8,786 nucleotides of DNA, taken from positions 1 to 8,786 of the forward strand of contig JAJRXO010000465.1 of the NCBI GenBank assembly GCA_024276255.1, given 5' to 3'. Source of the stretch: Chloroflexota bacterium (GTDB lineage: Bacteria; Chloroflexota; Anaerolineae; J102). Made by a program: the position numbers and the translations under genes. Within the stretch, counting starts at the first letter, position 1. Every line of letters begins with the position of its first letter. Positions 1 to 7,491 of this stretch are shown one piece after another. The notes beneath the pieces were generated by a model, which did not search any database, was not told the origin of the DNA, and saw nothing but the letters and a program-made list of their open reading frames with translations.

Positions 1-99
1 ATCCGCGGCGTGAAGATCGTGGAAGAACCTCCTGTGCTGCGCCATTTCTCCTCGCGCTTTGCCCCGGCCCATGGCGACATCATCCTGCCTGAGGCCTGA
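1..99 (+). CDS. C-terminal end of an unrecognised protein (partial)
   Basis: Frame 1 is open from the first base to a TGA at 97-99 and encodes the last 32 residues of a protein. The tail ends in ...APAHGDIILPEA. It has no motif I can assign. GC use is like the downstream genes, which favours real coding sequence over a chance frame. The stop lies about 50 bases before the argG-leader promoter, so this gene is probably not in the argG transcript. I see no convincing U-tract terminator directly after it. Function unknown. Confidence 0.5.
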   Translation: MRGVKIVEEPPVLRHFSSRFAPAHGDIILPEA

Positions 100-149
100 T
101 TCCCTGCCGTTTGTGGCACTGATCCAGCCTCTCACCACGCATCTGCTTT

Positions 150-178
150 TTGACAAAGTTTCCGGCAAGGGGTATAGT
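150..178 (+). promoter_or_regulatory. sigma70-type promoter of the argG leader
   Basis: TTGACA at 150-155, a 17-base spacer, and TATAGT at 173-178: the -35 is perfect, the spacing optimal and the -10 differs by one base from TATAAT. The expected transcription start is about 184-186. That is only about 3 bases before the ATG of the Arg-rich leader reading frame at 188 and about 170 bases before argG. It is the best promoter in the window by eye. Confidence 0.8.
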
Positions 179-187
179 GACCCTATC

Positions 188-244
188 ATGTTTATGACCC
201 GCAGGCGTTTGCACATCAGAAACGAGGATCGGCCTTTGGCCTGA
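188..244 (+). CDS. Arg-rich leader peptide (uORF) upstream of argG
   Basis: This 18-codon reading frame encodes MFMTRRRLHIRNEDRPLA and ends at TGA 242-244. Five of 18 residues are arginine: three consecutive codons CGC-AGG-CGT at 200-208, then AGA at 218-220 and CGG at 230-232. Two of these (AGG, AGA) are codons that GC-rich genomes tend to use sparingly. The start is inferred from the promoter: the predicted transcript begins about 3 bases upstream, so translation would be leaderless or nearly so, and no Shine-Dalgarno is visible. A second in-frame ATG lies at 194. The frame ends inside a GC-rich hairpin and precedes an intrinsic terminator and then argG. This is the arrangement of trp/his/leu leader peptides. 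By analogy, ribosome stalling on the Arg codons when Arg-tRNA is scarce would favour read-through. The peptide need have no function of its own. Short frames also occur by chance, so the call rests on context. Confidence 0.65.
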   Translation: MFMTRRRLHIRNEDRPLA

Positions 245-280
245 TCTCGTCGCTGTGCGCGCCCGGCCAACTCGTTTCTG

Positions 281-311
281 AACCACGATGGATCTTCCTT
301 CGTGGTTTTTT
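281..311 (+). terminator. Intrinsic terminator between leader peptide and argG
   Basis: AACCACGA (281-288) pairs with TCGTGGTT (300-307). The stem continues inward across a T.T mismatch with GGA (290-292) and TCC (296-298), leaving a TCT loop. A run of six T (306-311) follows, then GTTT. It sits about 95 bases downstream of the predicted transcription start and 46 bases before the argG ATG, inside the argG transcript. That makes it an attenuator rather than an end-of-gene terminator. It could alternatively end a free-standing small RNA of about 125 nt. Confidence 0.8.
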
Positions 312-356
312 GTTTGTAGGCCCTTATTCACCCTCACGTTTACTCAGGAGTTACTC

Positions 357-1628
<1,272 letters not shown>

Positions 1629-1657
1629 CAAAGCCTGTCCACAGATGGTTAGAATAG

Positions 1658-1699
1658 TGAACGCGGATGGGAGGAAACAGCCCCTGCCATCCGCGTTCA
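1658..1699 (+). repeat. 13-bp perfect inverted repeat (palindromic intergenic element)
   Basis: TGAACGCGGATGG (1658-1670) and CCATCCGCGTTCA (1687-1699) are perfect complements around a 16-base loop. An inner AGG/CCT pairing can lengthen the stem. A further partial copy, ATCCGCG, follows at 1699-1705. No T-run follows, so it is not a standard intrinsic terminator, though it may stabilise the argG 3' end. The ACAGATGG and GCGGATGG wording resembles dispersed intergenic repeats seen in some environmental bacterial genomes. That resemblance is from memory only. Confidence 0.6.
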
Positions 1700-1774
1700 T
1701 CCGCGCCCGGCACTTTATTTCTGATGTGATGGGCGTGTTTCAAAATGGAGGCAATACCGCGCATTCAGTATATC

Positions 1775-1783
1775 TGCTATAAT
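1775..1783 (+). promoter_or_regulatory. Extended -10 promoter of mutL
   Basis: TGC-TATAAT at 1775-1783 is a perfect extended -10 element. No good -35 lies 16-18 bases upstream, which is typical for extended -10 promoters. The predicted transcription start, about 7 bases after the -10, is 1790-1791, which is the conserved mutL ATG. The alternative ATG at 1782 begins inside the -10 itself and so would not be in this transcript. Confidence 0.6.
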
Positions 1784-1790
1784 GGCGGCC

Positions 1791-3551
1791 ATGACCATAC
1801 GCATATTACCTCCTGAAGTTGCCGATAAAATCGCGGCTGGCGAAGTCGTAGAAAGGCCGGCCTCGGTGGTGAAGGAATTGATCGAGAACAGCCTCGATGC
1901 CGGCGCCACCGATATCCGCGTGGATATCCGCAACGGCGGAAAACGTCTGATTCGCGTCATCGATAACGGCAGCGGCATGTTGCAGGCCGAAGCCCCCCTG
2001 GCGTTGCAACGTCACGCCACCTCCAAGCTGCGCAGCGCCGCGGATCTCGAACATATCAGCACACTGGGATTCCGCGGCGAGGCCCTGGCTGCTATCTCGG
2101 CGGTGAGTAAAATCACGCTCATCACCCGTCACGCCGACGAAGCCACCGGCATCGAGATCAAGATGGAAGGAAGCCGCATCTTGCGGCAACAGCTCATTAG
2201 CTCACCTCCCGGCAGCAACATCAGCGTGGAGCATCTATTCTGGAACACCCCTGCCCGCCTGAAATTCCTGCGCACCGATACCACCGAAGCCGGACATATA
2301 TCCAAGATCGTCACGCGCTACGCGCTGGCCTATCCCCGGGTTCGCTTCCAATACAGCAATGACGGTCGGCTCATCTTTCAATCGCCGGGCAACGGCGATC
2401 GCCAACAAACCCTGATTAAGGTTTACGGGGCTGAAATAGCCCGTCAAATGCTAGCCGTACACGAAGATGCGTCGGGAGCATCTGCCGATATACGGGTAAG
2501 CGGCTTTGTCAGCCAGCCCAGCCTGCATCGCAACAACCGCAGCTACATCGAATTATTCGTCAATCAACGATACATCCAGGATCGCAATCTCAGCTTTGCC
2601 GTAATCCAGGCCTACCATACCCTGTTGCCCGGGGGCCGTTATCCCATTGCCGTCCTCTTCATCGACATGGATGCGGCGCAGGTGGATGTGAACGTGCATC
2701 CCACCAAGGCCGAAGTGCGTTTTCGTGAAGCCGGGCTGGTGTTTCGAGCTGTGCAGCGGGCCGTGGTGCGGGCATTGCACGAGCAGGCCCCCATGGCCGA
2801 ATGGCAGAGTTCCTCCGCGACCCCAGGGCGGGAAGGTTGGGCACAACGCCGACAGGCCCTACTGCGCGCCGGTCAGGATGAGACCGCCCCCGGCCAGATC
2901 GCCATGGATATCTATCGTCGTCAGGCCCGCCCGTCCGCGACGGCGCAAAGCCCATCGACTTCTCCGGATGCCCCCCCACTGCCTCCGCTCCGGCCCGTAG
3001 GGCAGGTGGGCGCGGCATATCTGGTGGCGGAGGGCCCCGACGGCATGTATCTTATCGATCAGCACGCGGCGCATGAGCGTATTCTCTATGAGCAAATCGT
3101 GCTGGCCGAGCAACAGCCCATCGCCCGCCAGCAACTCTTGCAGCCGCTCACCATCGAACTGGGTACGCAACTGGCAGGACTCATCTCCGAGCATCTGTTG
3201 GTATTACAGAAAAGCGGCTTCGAGATCGAGGATTTTGGCGGCGGCAGCTACCTGCTGCGAGCGGTGCCGGCATTTATGGGCAAGAGCGATCCCCGGGAAC
3301 TGCTCCACGCCGTAGCCGAGAGCCTGGCCGCCCGCGACGATCTGGTGGGACAGGCCCGGGAAGACGAGCTGGTAAAGATCATCTGCAAACGTCTGGCAAT
3401 CAAGGCCGGTCAGGTGCTCTCATTGGCCGAACAACGCGCCCTGCTGAAACAACTGGAAGCCTGCGAGAACCCACGCACCTGCCCGCATGGACGCCCCACC
3501 ACCCTGCATCTCAGCGCCGAACAGCTTGAGTATCAGTTCGGACGCACCTGA
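1791..3551 (+). CDS. mutL: DNA mismatch repair protein MutL, endonuclease type
   Basis: MutL is the ATP-dependent mediator of methyl-independent mismatch repair, recruited by MutS. With the start at 1791 the product is 586 residues. The GHKL ATPase domain shows IENSLDAGA (31-39; catalytic Glu32, Asn33 and Asp36), DNGSGM (58-63), HATSK (75-79) and GFRGEAL (93-99). A Pro/Gln/Ala-rich linker spans roughly 340-405. The C-terminal domain carries DQHAAHERILYE (423-434), matching the metal-binding nickase motif DQHAx2Ex4E, and CPHGRP (564-569). MutL should therefore incise DNA itself, as in bacteria without MutH. An ATG at 1782 would add three residues (MAA). I prefer 1791 because homologues begin directly at the M-x-I-x-x-L-P-P segment and because the -10 box overlaps 1782. 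The mRNA is probably leaderless. No mutS is in view. Confidence 0.96.
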   Translation: MTIRILPPEVADKIAAGEVVERPASVVKELIENSLDAGATDIRVDIRNGGKRLIRVIDNGSGMLQAEAPLALQRHATSKLRSAADLEHISTLGFRGEALAAISAVSKITLITRHADEATGIEIKMEGSRILRQQLISSPPGSNISVEHLFWNTPARLKFLRTDTTEAGHISKIVTRYALAYPRVRFQYSNDGRLIFQSPGNGDRQQTLIKVYGAEIARQMLAVHEDASGASADIRVSGFVSQPSLHRNNRSYIELFVNQRYIQDRNLSFAVIQAYHTLLPGGRYPIAVLFIDMDAAQVDVNVHPTKAEVRFREAGLVFRAVQRAVVRALHEQAPMAEWQSSSATPGREGWAQRRQALLRAGQDETAPGQIAMDIYRRQARPSATAQSPSTSPDAPPLPPLRPVGQVGAAYLVAEGPDGMYLIDQHAAHERILYEQIVLAEQQPIARQQLLQPLTIELGTQLAGLISEHLLVLQKSGFEIEDFGGGSYLLRAVPAFMGKSDPRELLHAVAESLAARDDLVGQAREDELVKIICKRLAIKAGQVLSLAEQRALLKQLEACENPRTCPHGRPTTLHLSAEQLEYQFGRT

Positions 3552-3580
3552 CAGCGATCAGACCCCTGTGGTTTCCTTCT

Positions 3581-3610
3581 TTGACTGGCTTTATGCTAAA
3601 CTTGTAAGGT
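3581..3610 (+). promoter_or_regulatory. Possible promoter for the tig-clpP-clpX cluster
   Basis: TTGACT at 3581-3586 and TAAGGT at 3605-3610 with an 18-base spacer. The -35 is good, while the -10 keeps only the important T1, A2 and T6 positions. It would give a 5' UTR of about 70 bases before tig. Other -10-like words nearby (TATGCT, GATAAT at 3653-3658) lack a matching -35. I see no intrinsic terminator for mutL in this 138-base gap and no heat-shock (CIRCE-type) inverted repeat. Confidence 0.4.
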
Positions 3611-3689
3611 TAAAAGCCTTGATATTTCTTTCGCTCCACTTACCCGTGGGCGGATAATTCTACACAAATACTGGAAACAAACAGTCTCT

Positions 3690-5147
3690 ATGAGCACAAA
3701 ACTGCAAATTACCCAACAAGAAACCGAAGATCGTCAATTGCGCCTGATTATTACCGTACCCGAAGATCGGGTCGAAAAAGCCCTGCGGGCCGAAGTACGC
3801 CGCCTGGGCAAACGCATCAATGTACCCGGTTTCCGTCCCGGAAAAGCCCCTTTCCACATTGTCATGCAACGTTACGGTCGCGACACCTTCCTGGAGGGGA
3901 TCATCGATGATCTGGGCCAGGAAGTGCTGGCTGAAGCCCTTATCGAAACCGGGATCGAACCCTTTGCCCGGCCGGTGCTGGAAGAAGTCGAATCCACGCC
4001 CCTGACCTATCACATCACCATCCCCCTGGAACCGGAAGTGGATCCGGGCGATTACCGCCAGTTGCGGATCAGCGTGAACGATGTCGACGAAGAAGAAGTA
4101 CAGGCCAAGGTTCAGGAAGAGCTCGTCACATTACAAAACGAAAACAAGACCTGGCAGCCGGTAGAGCGCCCGATCGAGTATGGCGATCTGGTGACGATGG
4201 CGATTAAGATCACAGTCAACGATGAAGTAGTGCTGGAAAACGATGACTGGGACTTCATCCCCGACGAGAACGATTACACCCTGGCTCCCGATTTCGATGC
4301 CACATTTATCGGCATGCAGATCGGTGAAAGCAAGACTTTTAGCACGGATATCCCCGAGGATGCCAACAGCCCCTGGGCCGGCGACACCGCCACTTTCGAG
4401 GTCGAAATCAAGGGTATCAAGACCATGGTGGCGCCGGAACTGAATGACGAATTCGTCCAGGACGTAAGCCAGTTTGAGACATTGGCCGAATTGGAAGCTG
4501 CCATTACCGAAATGGTACGCGAGGAACTTGAGGATGCGGCAGAACATCAACACAGCCATCGTGTGATGGATGCGCTGCGGGAACAGGCAACCCTTAGCTA
4601 TCCGCCCGTGCTGCTGGATAATCAAATCGACATGCTGGAGCGACAACGGGAAGATTACTATAAAACCCTGGGCATCGAAAACACCGAGACCCTGCTGCGG
4701 CTCCTCAACAAGACGCCGGAAGCATACCGGGAGGAGCTGACTGAACCGGCCAGAGAAGAACTGGAAAGCGAGCTCCTGCTGGACGCCATCGCCGAGCGAG
4801 AGCAATTCGAGATCTCCGATTACGAACTGCATCAATTCCTGGCTGATGCCTTGTTACCTGATACGGAAAAACTGGAAGAATTGAGCGCTGAACTCGATAA
4901 CAACCCCGACTACCGGGCTTATCTCGAAACCCTGGTCAAACGCCAACGGGCCCGCACCCTGCTGCTGGCTATTGCCAAGGGCGAGGACGTGCCTGCCCCC
5001 GGCGAACACCCCGTGCTCAGTGCCCCCGAGCCTGAAGAAACGAACGACAAAAACGAAGAAGATGCGGCCAGTAACGCCGAAGCCGAAACCTCGTCTCAAT
5101 TAGAGACCGAGGAACAGGCCTCGCCTGAAGCATCCGACAACAACTAA
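3690..5147 (+). CDS. tig: Trigger factor (ribosome-associated chaperone / peptidyl-prolyl isomerase)
   Basis: Trigger factor binds the ribosome exit tunnel and shields nascent chains. The 485-residue product has the N-terminal ribosome-binding domain with the signature GFRPGKAP at residues 47-54. The central part (about 150-240, with ...EYGDLVTMAIKI... and ...IGESKTF...) fits the FKBP-like isomerase domain, and the rest is the helical C-terminal chaperone domain. The last 50 or so residues are a low-complexity acidic tail rich in Glu, Asp, Ala, Ser and Asn (from about 435). This tail goes beyond the folded domain and makes the protein longer than the ~430-residue enterobacterial form. No clear Shine-Dalgarno precedes ATG 3690; only GGAAA lies about 15 bases upstream. 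It is followed after 38 bases by clpP, the common bacterial order tig-clpP-clpX. Confidence 0.95.
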   Translation: MSTKLQITQQETEDRQLRLIITVPEDRVEKALRAEVRRLGKRINVPGFRPGKAPFHIVMQRYGRDTFLEGIIDDLGQEVLAEALIETGIEPFARPVLEEVESTPLTYHITIPLEPEVDPGDYRQLRISVNDVDEEEVQAKVQEELVTLQNENKTWQPVERPIEYGDLVTMAIKITVNDEVVLENDDWDFIPDENDYTLAPDFDATFIGMQIGESKTFSTDIPEDANSPWAGDTATFEVEIKGIKTMVAPELNDEFVQDVSQFETLAELEAAITEMVREELEDAAEHQHSHRVMDALREQATLSYPPVLLDNQIDMLERQREDYYKTLGIENTETLLRLLNKTPEAYREELTEPAREELESELLLDAIAEREQFEISDYELHQFLADALLPDTEKLEELSAELDNNPDYRAYLETLVKRQRARTLLLAIAKGEDVPAPGEHPVLSAPEPEETNDKNEEDAASNAEAETSSQLETEEQASPEASDNN

Positions 5148-5185
5148 TCCACCACCACAACTCATACAATCAAGTTTGAACGACC

Positions 5186-5815
5186 ATGACTATACCCAAT
5201 CCCTATTCAATTATCCCCACCGTCATCGAGCAGACAGGACGTGGCGAACGCTACATGGATATCTACTCCCTGCTGCTCAAAGAACGTATCATTTTCCTGG
5301 GCATGCCGATCAGTGATCAGGTGGCCAACAGCATCGTGGCTCAGCTTCTGTGGCTGAACCATGATGATCCCGAACGCGACATCCAGCTGTACATTAACTC
5401 GCCCGGCGGGCATGTATACGCAGGCCTGGCCATCTACGACACCATGCAAATGATCCAGGCGCCTGTCAGCACCTGGGCCGTGGGTGTGACCGCCAGCATG
5501 GCCACCGTTTTGCTGGCTGCCGGAACCAAAGGCAAACGCTACGCCCTGCCTCACAGCACCATTCACATGCACCCGGCCGGCGGCGGCGCCCAGGGATACA
5601 CCCCCGACGTGCGCATCCAGGTGCGTGAGCTCGAACGCCTGCAGAACGCCAACTTCACCATCCTGTCCAAACACACCGGGCAGAGCATCGAACAGATCGA
5701 GCGGGACTTTGACCGCGATCGCTACATGTACGCCCAGGAAGCCCTGGATTACGGCCTCATCGACCACATCTACGGTGAAACCAATCCCGCACTCGACCCC
5801 ACTAACTCAGACTAA
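5186..5815 (+). CDS. clpP: ATP-dependent Clp protease proteolytic subunit
   Basis: ClpP is the serine protease that forms the double-ring degradation chamber served by ClpX. The 209-residue product is of normal family length. The predicted triad is Ser104 in GVTASM, His129 in HSTIHMHP and Asp178 in DRDRYMYAQEAL. The oxyanion-loop block INSPGG is at 70-75. The start at 5186 gives the usual short N-terminus (...NPYSIIPTVIEQTGRGERYMDIYS...), which includes a region that can be removed by processing. After the catalytic His the usual Gln-Pro is replaced (HPAGGGAQGYTPDVRI), a modest variation. A -10-like TACAAT at 5165-5170 lies in the short gap after tig but lacks a -35, so co-transcription with tig is more likely. 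No Shine-Dalgarno is evident. The stop overlaps the clpX start. Confidence 0.97.
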   Translation: MTIPNPYSIIPTVIEQTGRGERYMDIYSLLLKERIIFLGMPISDQVANSIVAQLLWLNHDDPERDIQLYINSPGGHVYAGLAIYDTMQMIQAPVSTWAVGVTASMATVLLAAGTKGKRYALPHSTIHMHPAGGGAQGYTPDVRIQVRELERLQNANFTILSKHTGQSIEQIERDFDRDRYMYAQEALDYGLIDHIYGETNPALDPTNSD

Positions 5816-7107
5816 TGACTCCAACACGCACCTGCTCTTTCTGCCAACGCGACCAGGACGAAGTCGGCCGCTTGATCGCCGGCCCCGGGGGCGTAGGCAT
5901 CTGTGACGACTGCGTGGCCCTGTGCGTCGATATCCTCCATGAGGAAGGCATGCCCATCACCGACAAGGGCAGCGAAGACGCCGAATTCGGCCCCATTCCT
6001 TCCCCGCGCGAGATCGTTGCCCAACTCGATCAATATGTCATCGGGCAGGAACGGGCCAAAAAGGTGCTGTCGGTCGCGGTTTACAACCACTACAAACGCA
6101 TCGACCCCGAGAACAGGGGCGGCGACGAAGTCGAGCTGCAAAAGAGCAACATCCTGCTGCTGGGACCCACCGGCTGCGGTAAAACCCTTATGGCCCAGAC
6201 CCTGGCCCGCATCCTCGACGTACCCTTCACCATTACCGACGCCACCAGCATCACCGAGGCTGGCTATGTGGGTGAAGATGTAGAAAACGTCCTGGTGCGG
6301 CTGTTACAGGCGGCCGACTGGGATGTAGAACGCGCGGAACGCGGGATTGTGTACATCGATGAAATCGACAAGATCGCCCGCAAAAGCGGCGACAATCCAT
6401 CCATCACCCGCGACGTGTCGGGCGAAGGCGTTCAGCAGGCCCTACTCAAGATCATCGAAGGCACCATCGCCAACGTCCCCCCACAGGGCGGCCGCAAACA
6501 TCCCGAGCAGGAATTCATCCAGCTCGACACCAGCAATATCCTCTTCATCTGCGGCGGCGCCTTTGATGGCATGGAAGAGGTCGTGGCCAAACGCGTGGGC
6601 GCCAAAGGCCAGCTCGGATTCGGCCGTGCCACCACATCCAAAAAGCAGGAAGAGAAGTACCGCAGTCAGATGCTGTCCCAGGTCACATCGGAAGACCTGC
6701 TGCACTTTGGCCTGATTCCCGAGTTCATCGGCCGCCTGCCTGTCATCGTCAGTGTGGATCCGCTGGACACGGCCTCCCTCATCCGTATCCTTACCGAGCC
6801 CAAAAACGCCATTATCCGTCAATTCGAGCGCTTGCTCAGCCTGGATGGCGTTGACATTGAATTCACGCCCGAAGCGCTGGAAGCCGTGGCCGGCGAGGCC
6901 ATGCGCCATAATACCGGCGCCCGCGGCCTGCGCACCATCGTGGAGCGCACGCTGCTGGATGTGATGTACGAAATCCCCGGCCGTGACGACGTGGTGAAAT
7001 GCGTTATCAACGCCAACAATATCCGCACCGGCAGCCGCCCCATCCTATTGAATGCCCAGGGACAACCTCTGCCCTGGAGCGACCAGCAACTGGCCGAAAG
7101 CGCCTGA
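5815..7107 (+). CDS. clpX: ATP-dependent Clp protease ATP-binding subunit ClpX
   Basis: ClpX is the AAA+ unfoldase that feeds substrates to ClpP. The 430-residue product is full length. It has a zinc-binding domain with Cys7, Cys10, Cys30 and Cys33. The Walker A is GPTGCGKT (117-124), pore-1 loop GYVG (150-153) and Walker B VYIDEID (179-185). The pore-2 RKH is at 227-229, and the ClpP-docking LGF tripeptide at 267-269 stands in for IGF. GRLP (307-310) marks the arginine-finger region and GAR (368-370) is sensor 2. The ATG shares its A with the clpP stop (TAATG, 5813-5817), a sign of translational coupling and matched expression of the two subunits. All motifs needed for activity are present. 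It is followed after only 18 bases by the tungstate regulator gene. Confidence 0.97.
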   Translation: MTPTRTCSFCQRDQDEVGRLIAGPGGVGICDDCVALCVDILHEEGMPITDKGSEDAEFGPIPSPREIVAQLDQYVIGQERAKKVLSVAVYNHYKRIDPENRGGDEVELQKSNILLLGPTGCGKTLMAQTLARILDVPFTITDATSITEAGYVGEDVENVLVRLLQAADWDVERAERGIVYIDEIDKIARKSGDNPSITRDVSGEGVQQALLKIIEGTIANVPPQGGRKHPEQEFIQLDTSNILFICGGAFDGMEEVVAKRVGAKGQLGFGRATTSKKQEEKYRSQMLSQVTSEDLLHFGLIPEFIGRLPVIVSVDPLDTASLIRILTEPKNAIIRQFERLLSLDGVDIEFTPEALEAVAGEAMRHNTGARGLRTIVERTLLDVMYEIPGRDDVVKCVINANNIRTGSRPILLNAQGQPLPWSDQQLAESA

Positions 7108-7125
7108 CCTCACCCTCATCTGACC

Positions 7126-7491
7126 ATGCTCCCCCCTCTGCAACCCCGTATTAACATCTGGTTCGAGGCGGATAACAAAGTCGCGATCAGCCTCTGGCGC
7201 GTTCACCTGCTACAGGCAGTGGATCGCACAGGCTCGATCAGCGCTGCAGCCACGGCCATGGGGGTGCAATACCGACTTGCCTGGCAACGTATCCACGAAA
7301 TGGAAGAACGGCTGGGCATTTCGTTGGTCACAGCGACCATTGGCGGCCGCGGCGGGGGTGGCAGCACCCTCACCCCGGCCGCACACCAACTCATCGAGCG
7401 TTTTCTGGCCATGGCTGAAACCATAGAAGACCACGCCCATGCTGCGTATCATCAATACTTTCATGATCTCACCGAAGAGGAAACAACATGA
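7126..7491 (+). CDS. ModE-type winged-helix regulator, DNA-binding domain only
   Basis: This 121-residue protein resembles the N-terminal domain of ModE, the LysR-like winged helix that represses molybdate transport genes. The segment GSISAAATAMGVQYRLAWQRI (about 36-56) fits the helix-turn-helix with the usual S-I-S-A-A-A start. GGRGGGGSTLTPA (73-85) is the glycine-rich wing typical of this family. The remainder is a helix that could dimerise. It lacks the Mop/TOBE domains that bind molybdate or tungstate in full ModE and TunR, so how it senses the ligand, if it does, is unclear. The stop overlaps the tupA start (ATGA at 7488-7491), so it is co-translated with its likely target. No Shine-Dalgarno is seen ahead of 7126. 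A different regulon, or a constitutive role, cannot be excluded. Confidence 0.85.
   Translation: MLPPLQPRINIWFEADNKVAISLWRVHLLQAVDRTGSISAAATAMGVQYRLAWQRIHEMEERLGISLVTATIGGRGGGGSTLTPAAHQLIERFLAMAETIEDHAHAAYHQYFHDLTEEETT

Larger units (their letters stand above)
185..311 (+). promoter_or_regulatory. Putative arginine-responsive transcription attenuator in the argG leader
   Basis: Directly visible pairings: (a) a perfect 11-bp inverted repeat, TCAGAAACGAG (216-226) with CTCGTTTCTGA (271-281); (b) a local hairpin at 223-249 built on GATC/GATC and GGCC-TTT-GGCC with single-base bulges; (c) GATCTCGT (243-250) complementary to ACGA (285-288) plus GATC (291-294) with a 2-base bulge; (d) the terminator hairpin 281-307. 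Segment 223-230 can pair with either 243-249 or the distal arm. Segment 243-250 can pair with 223-230 or invade the 5' arm of the terminator. Inferred logic: a ribosome stalled at Arg codons 5-7 or 11 masks the first segment and frees 243-250 to act as antiterminator. A ribosome that reaches the stop codon covers 243-250 and lets the terminator form. I see no T-box antiterminator motif (GGGTGGNACC-like). Folding energies were not computed. Confidence 0.6.

Noticed and set aside
178..200. Direct repeat TGACCC (178-183 and 195-200) as an operator
   Set aside because: Six bases repeated in GC-rich DNA is weak evidence, and the second copy is part of the leader-peptide codons. It does not match an ArgR box.
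185..311. T-box riboswitch upstream of argG
   Set aside because: There is a leader with a terminator before an amino acid gene, but I cannot find the conserved T-box antiterminator sequence or a stem I architecture in a transcript this short.
80..337. Minus-strand frame of 85 codons over the argG leader
   Set aside because: It runs antisense across a strong promoter and terminator on the + strand, has no recognisable protein features, and its composition is explained by the overlapping leader.
5165..5170. TACAAT as a separate clpP promoter
   Set aside because: No -35 at 16-18 bases upstream and no extended -10; co-transcription from tig is simpler. It is mentioned in the clpP entry only.
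7056..7077. CCAGGG / CCCTGG inverted repeat at the end of clpX
   Set aside because: Only 6 bp with a 10-base loop, no T-run, inside coding sequence. It does not qualify as the clpX terminator.
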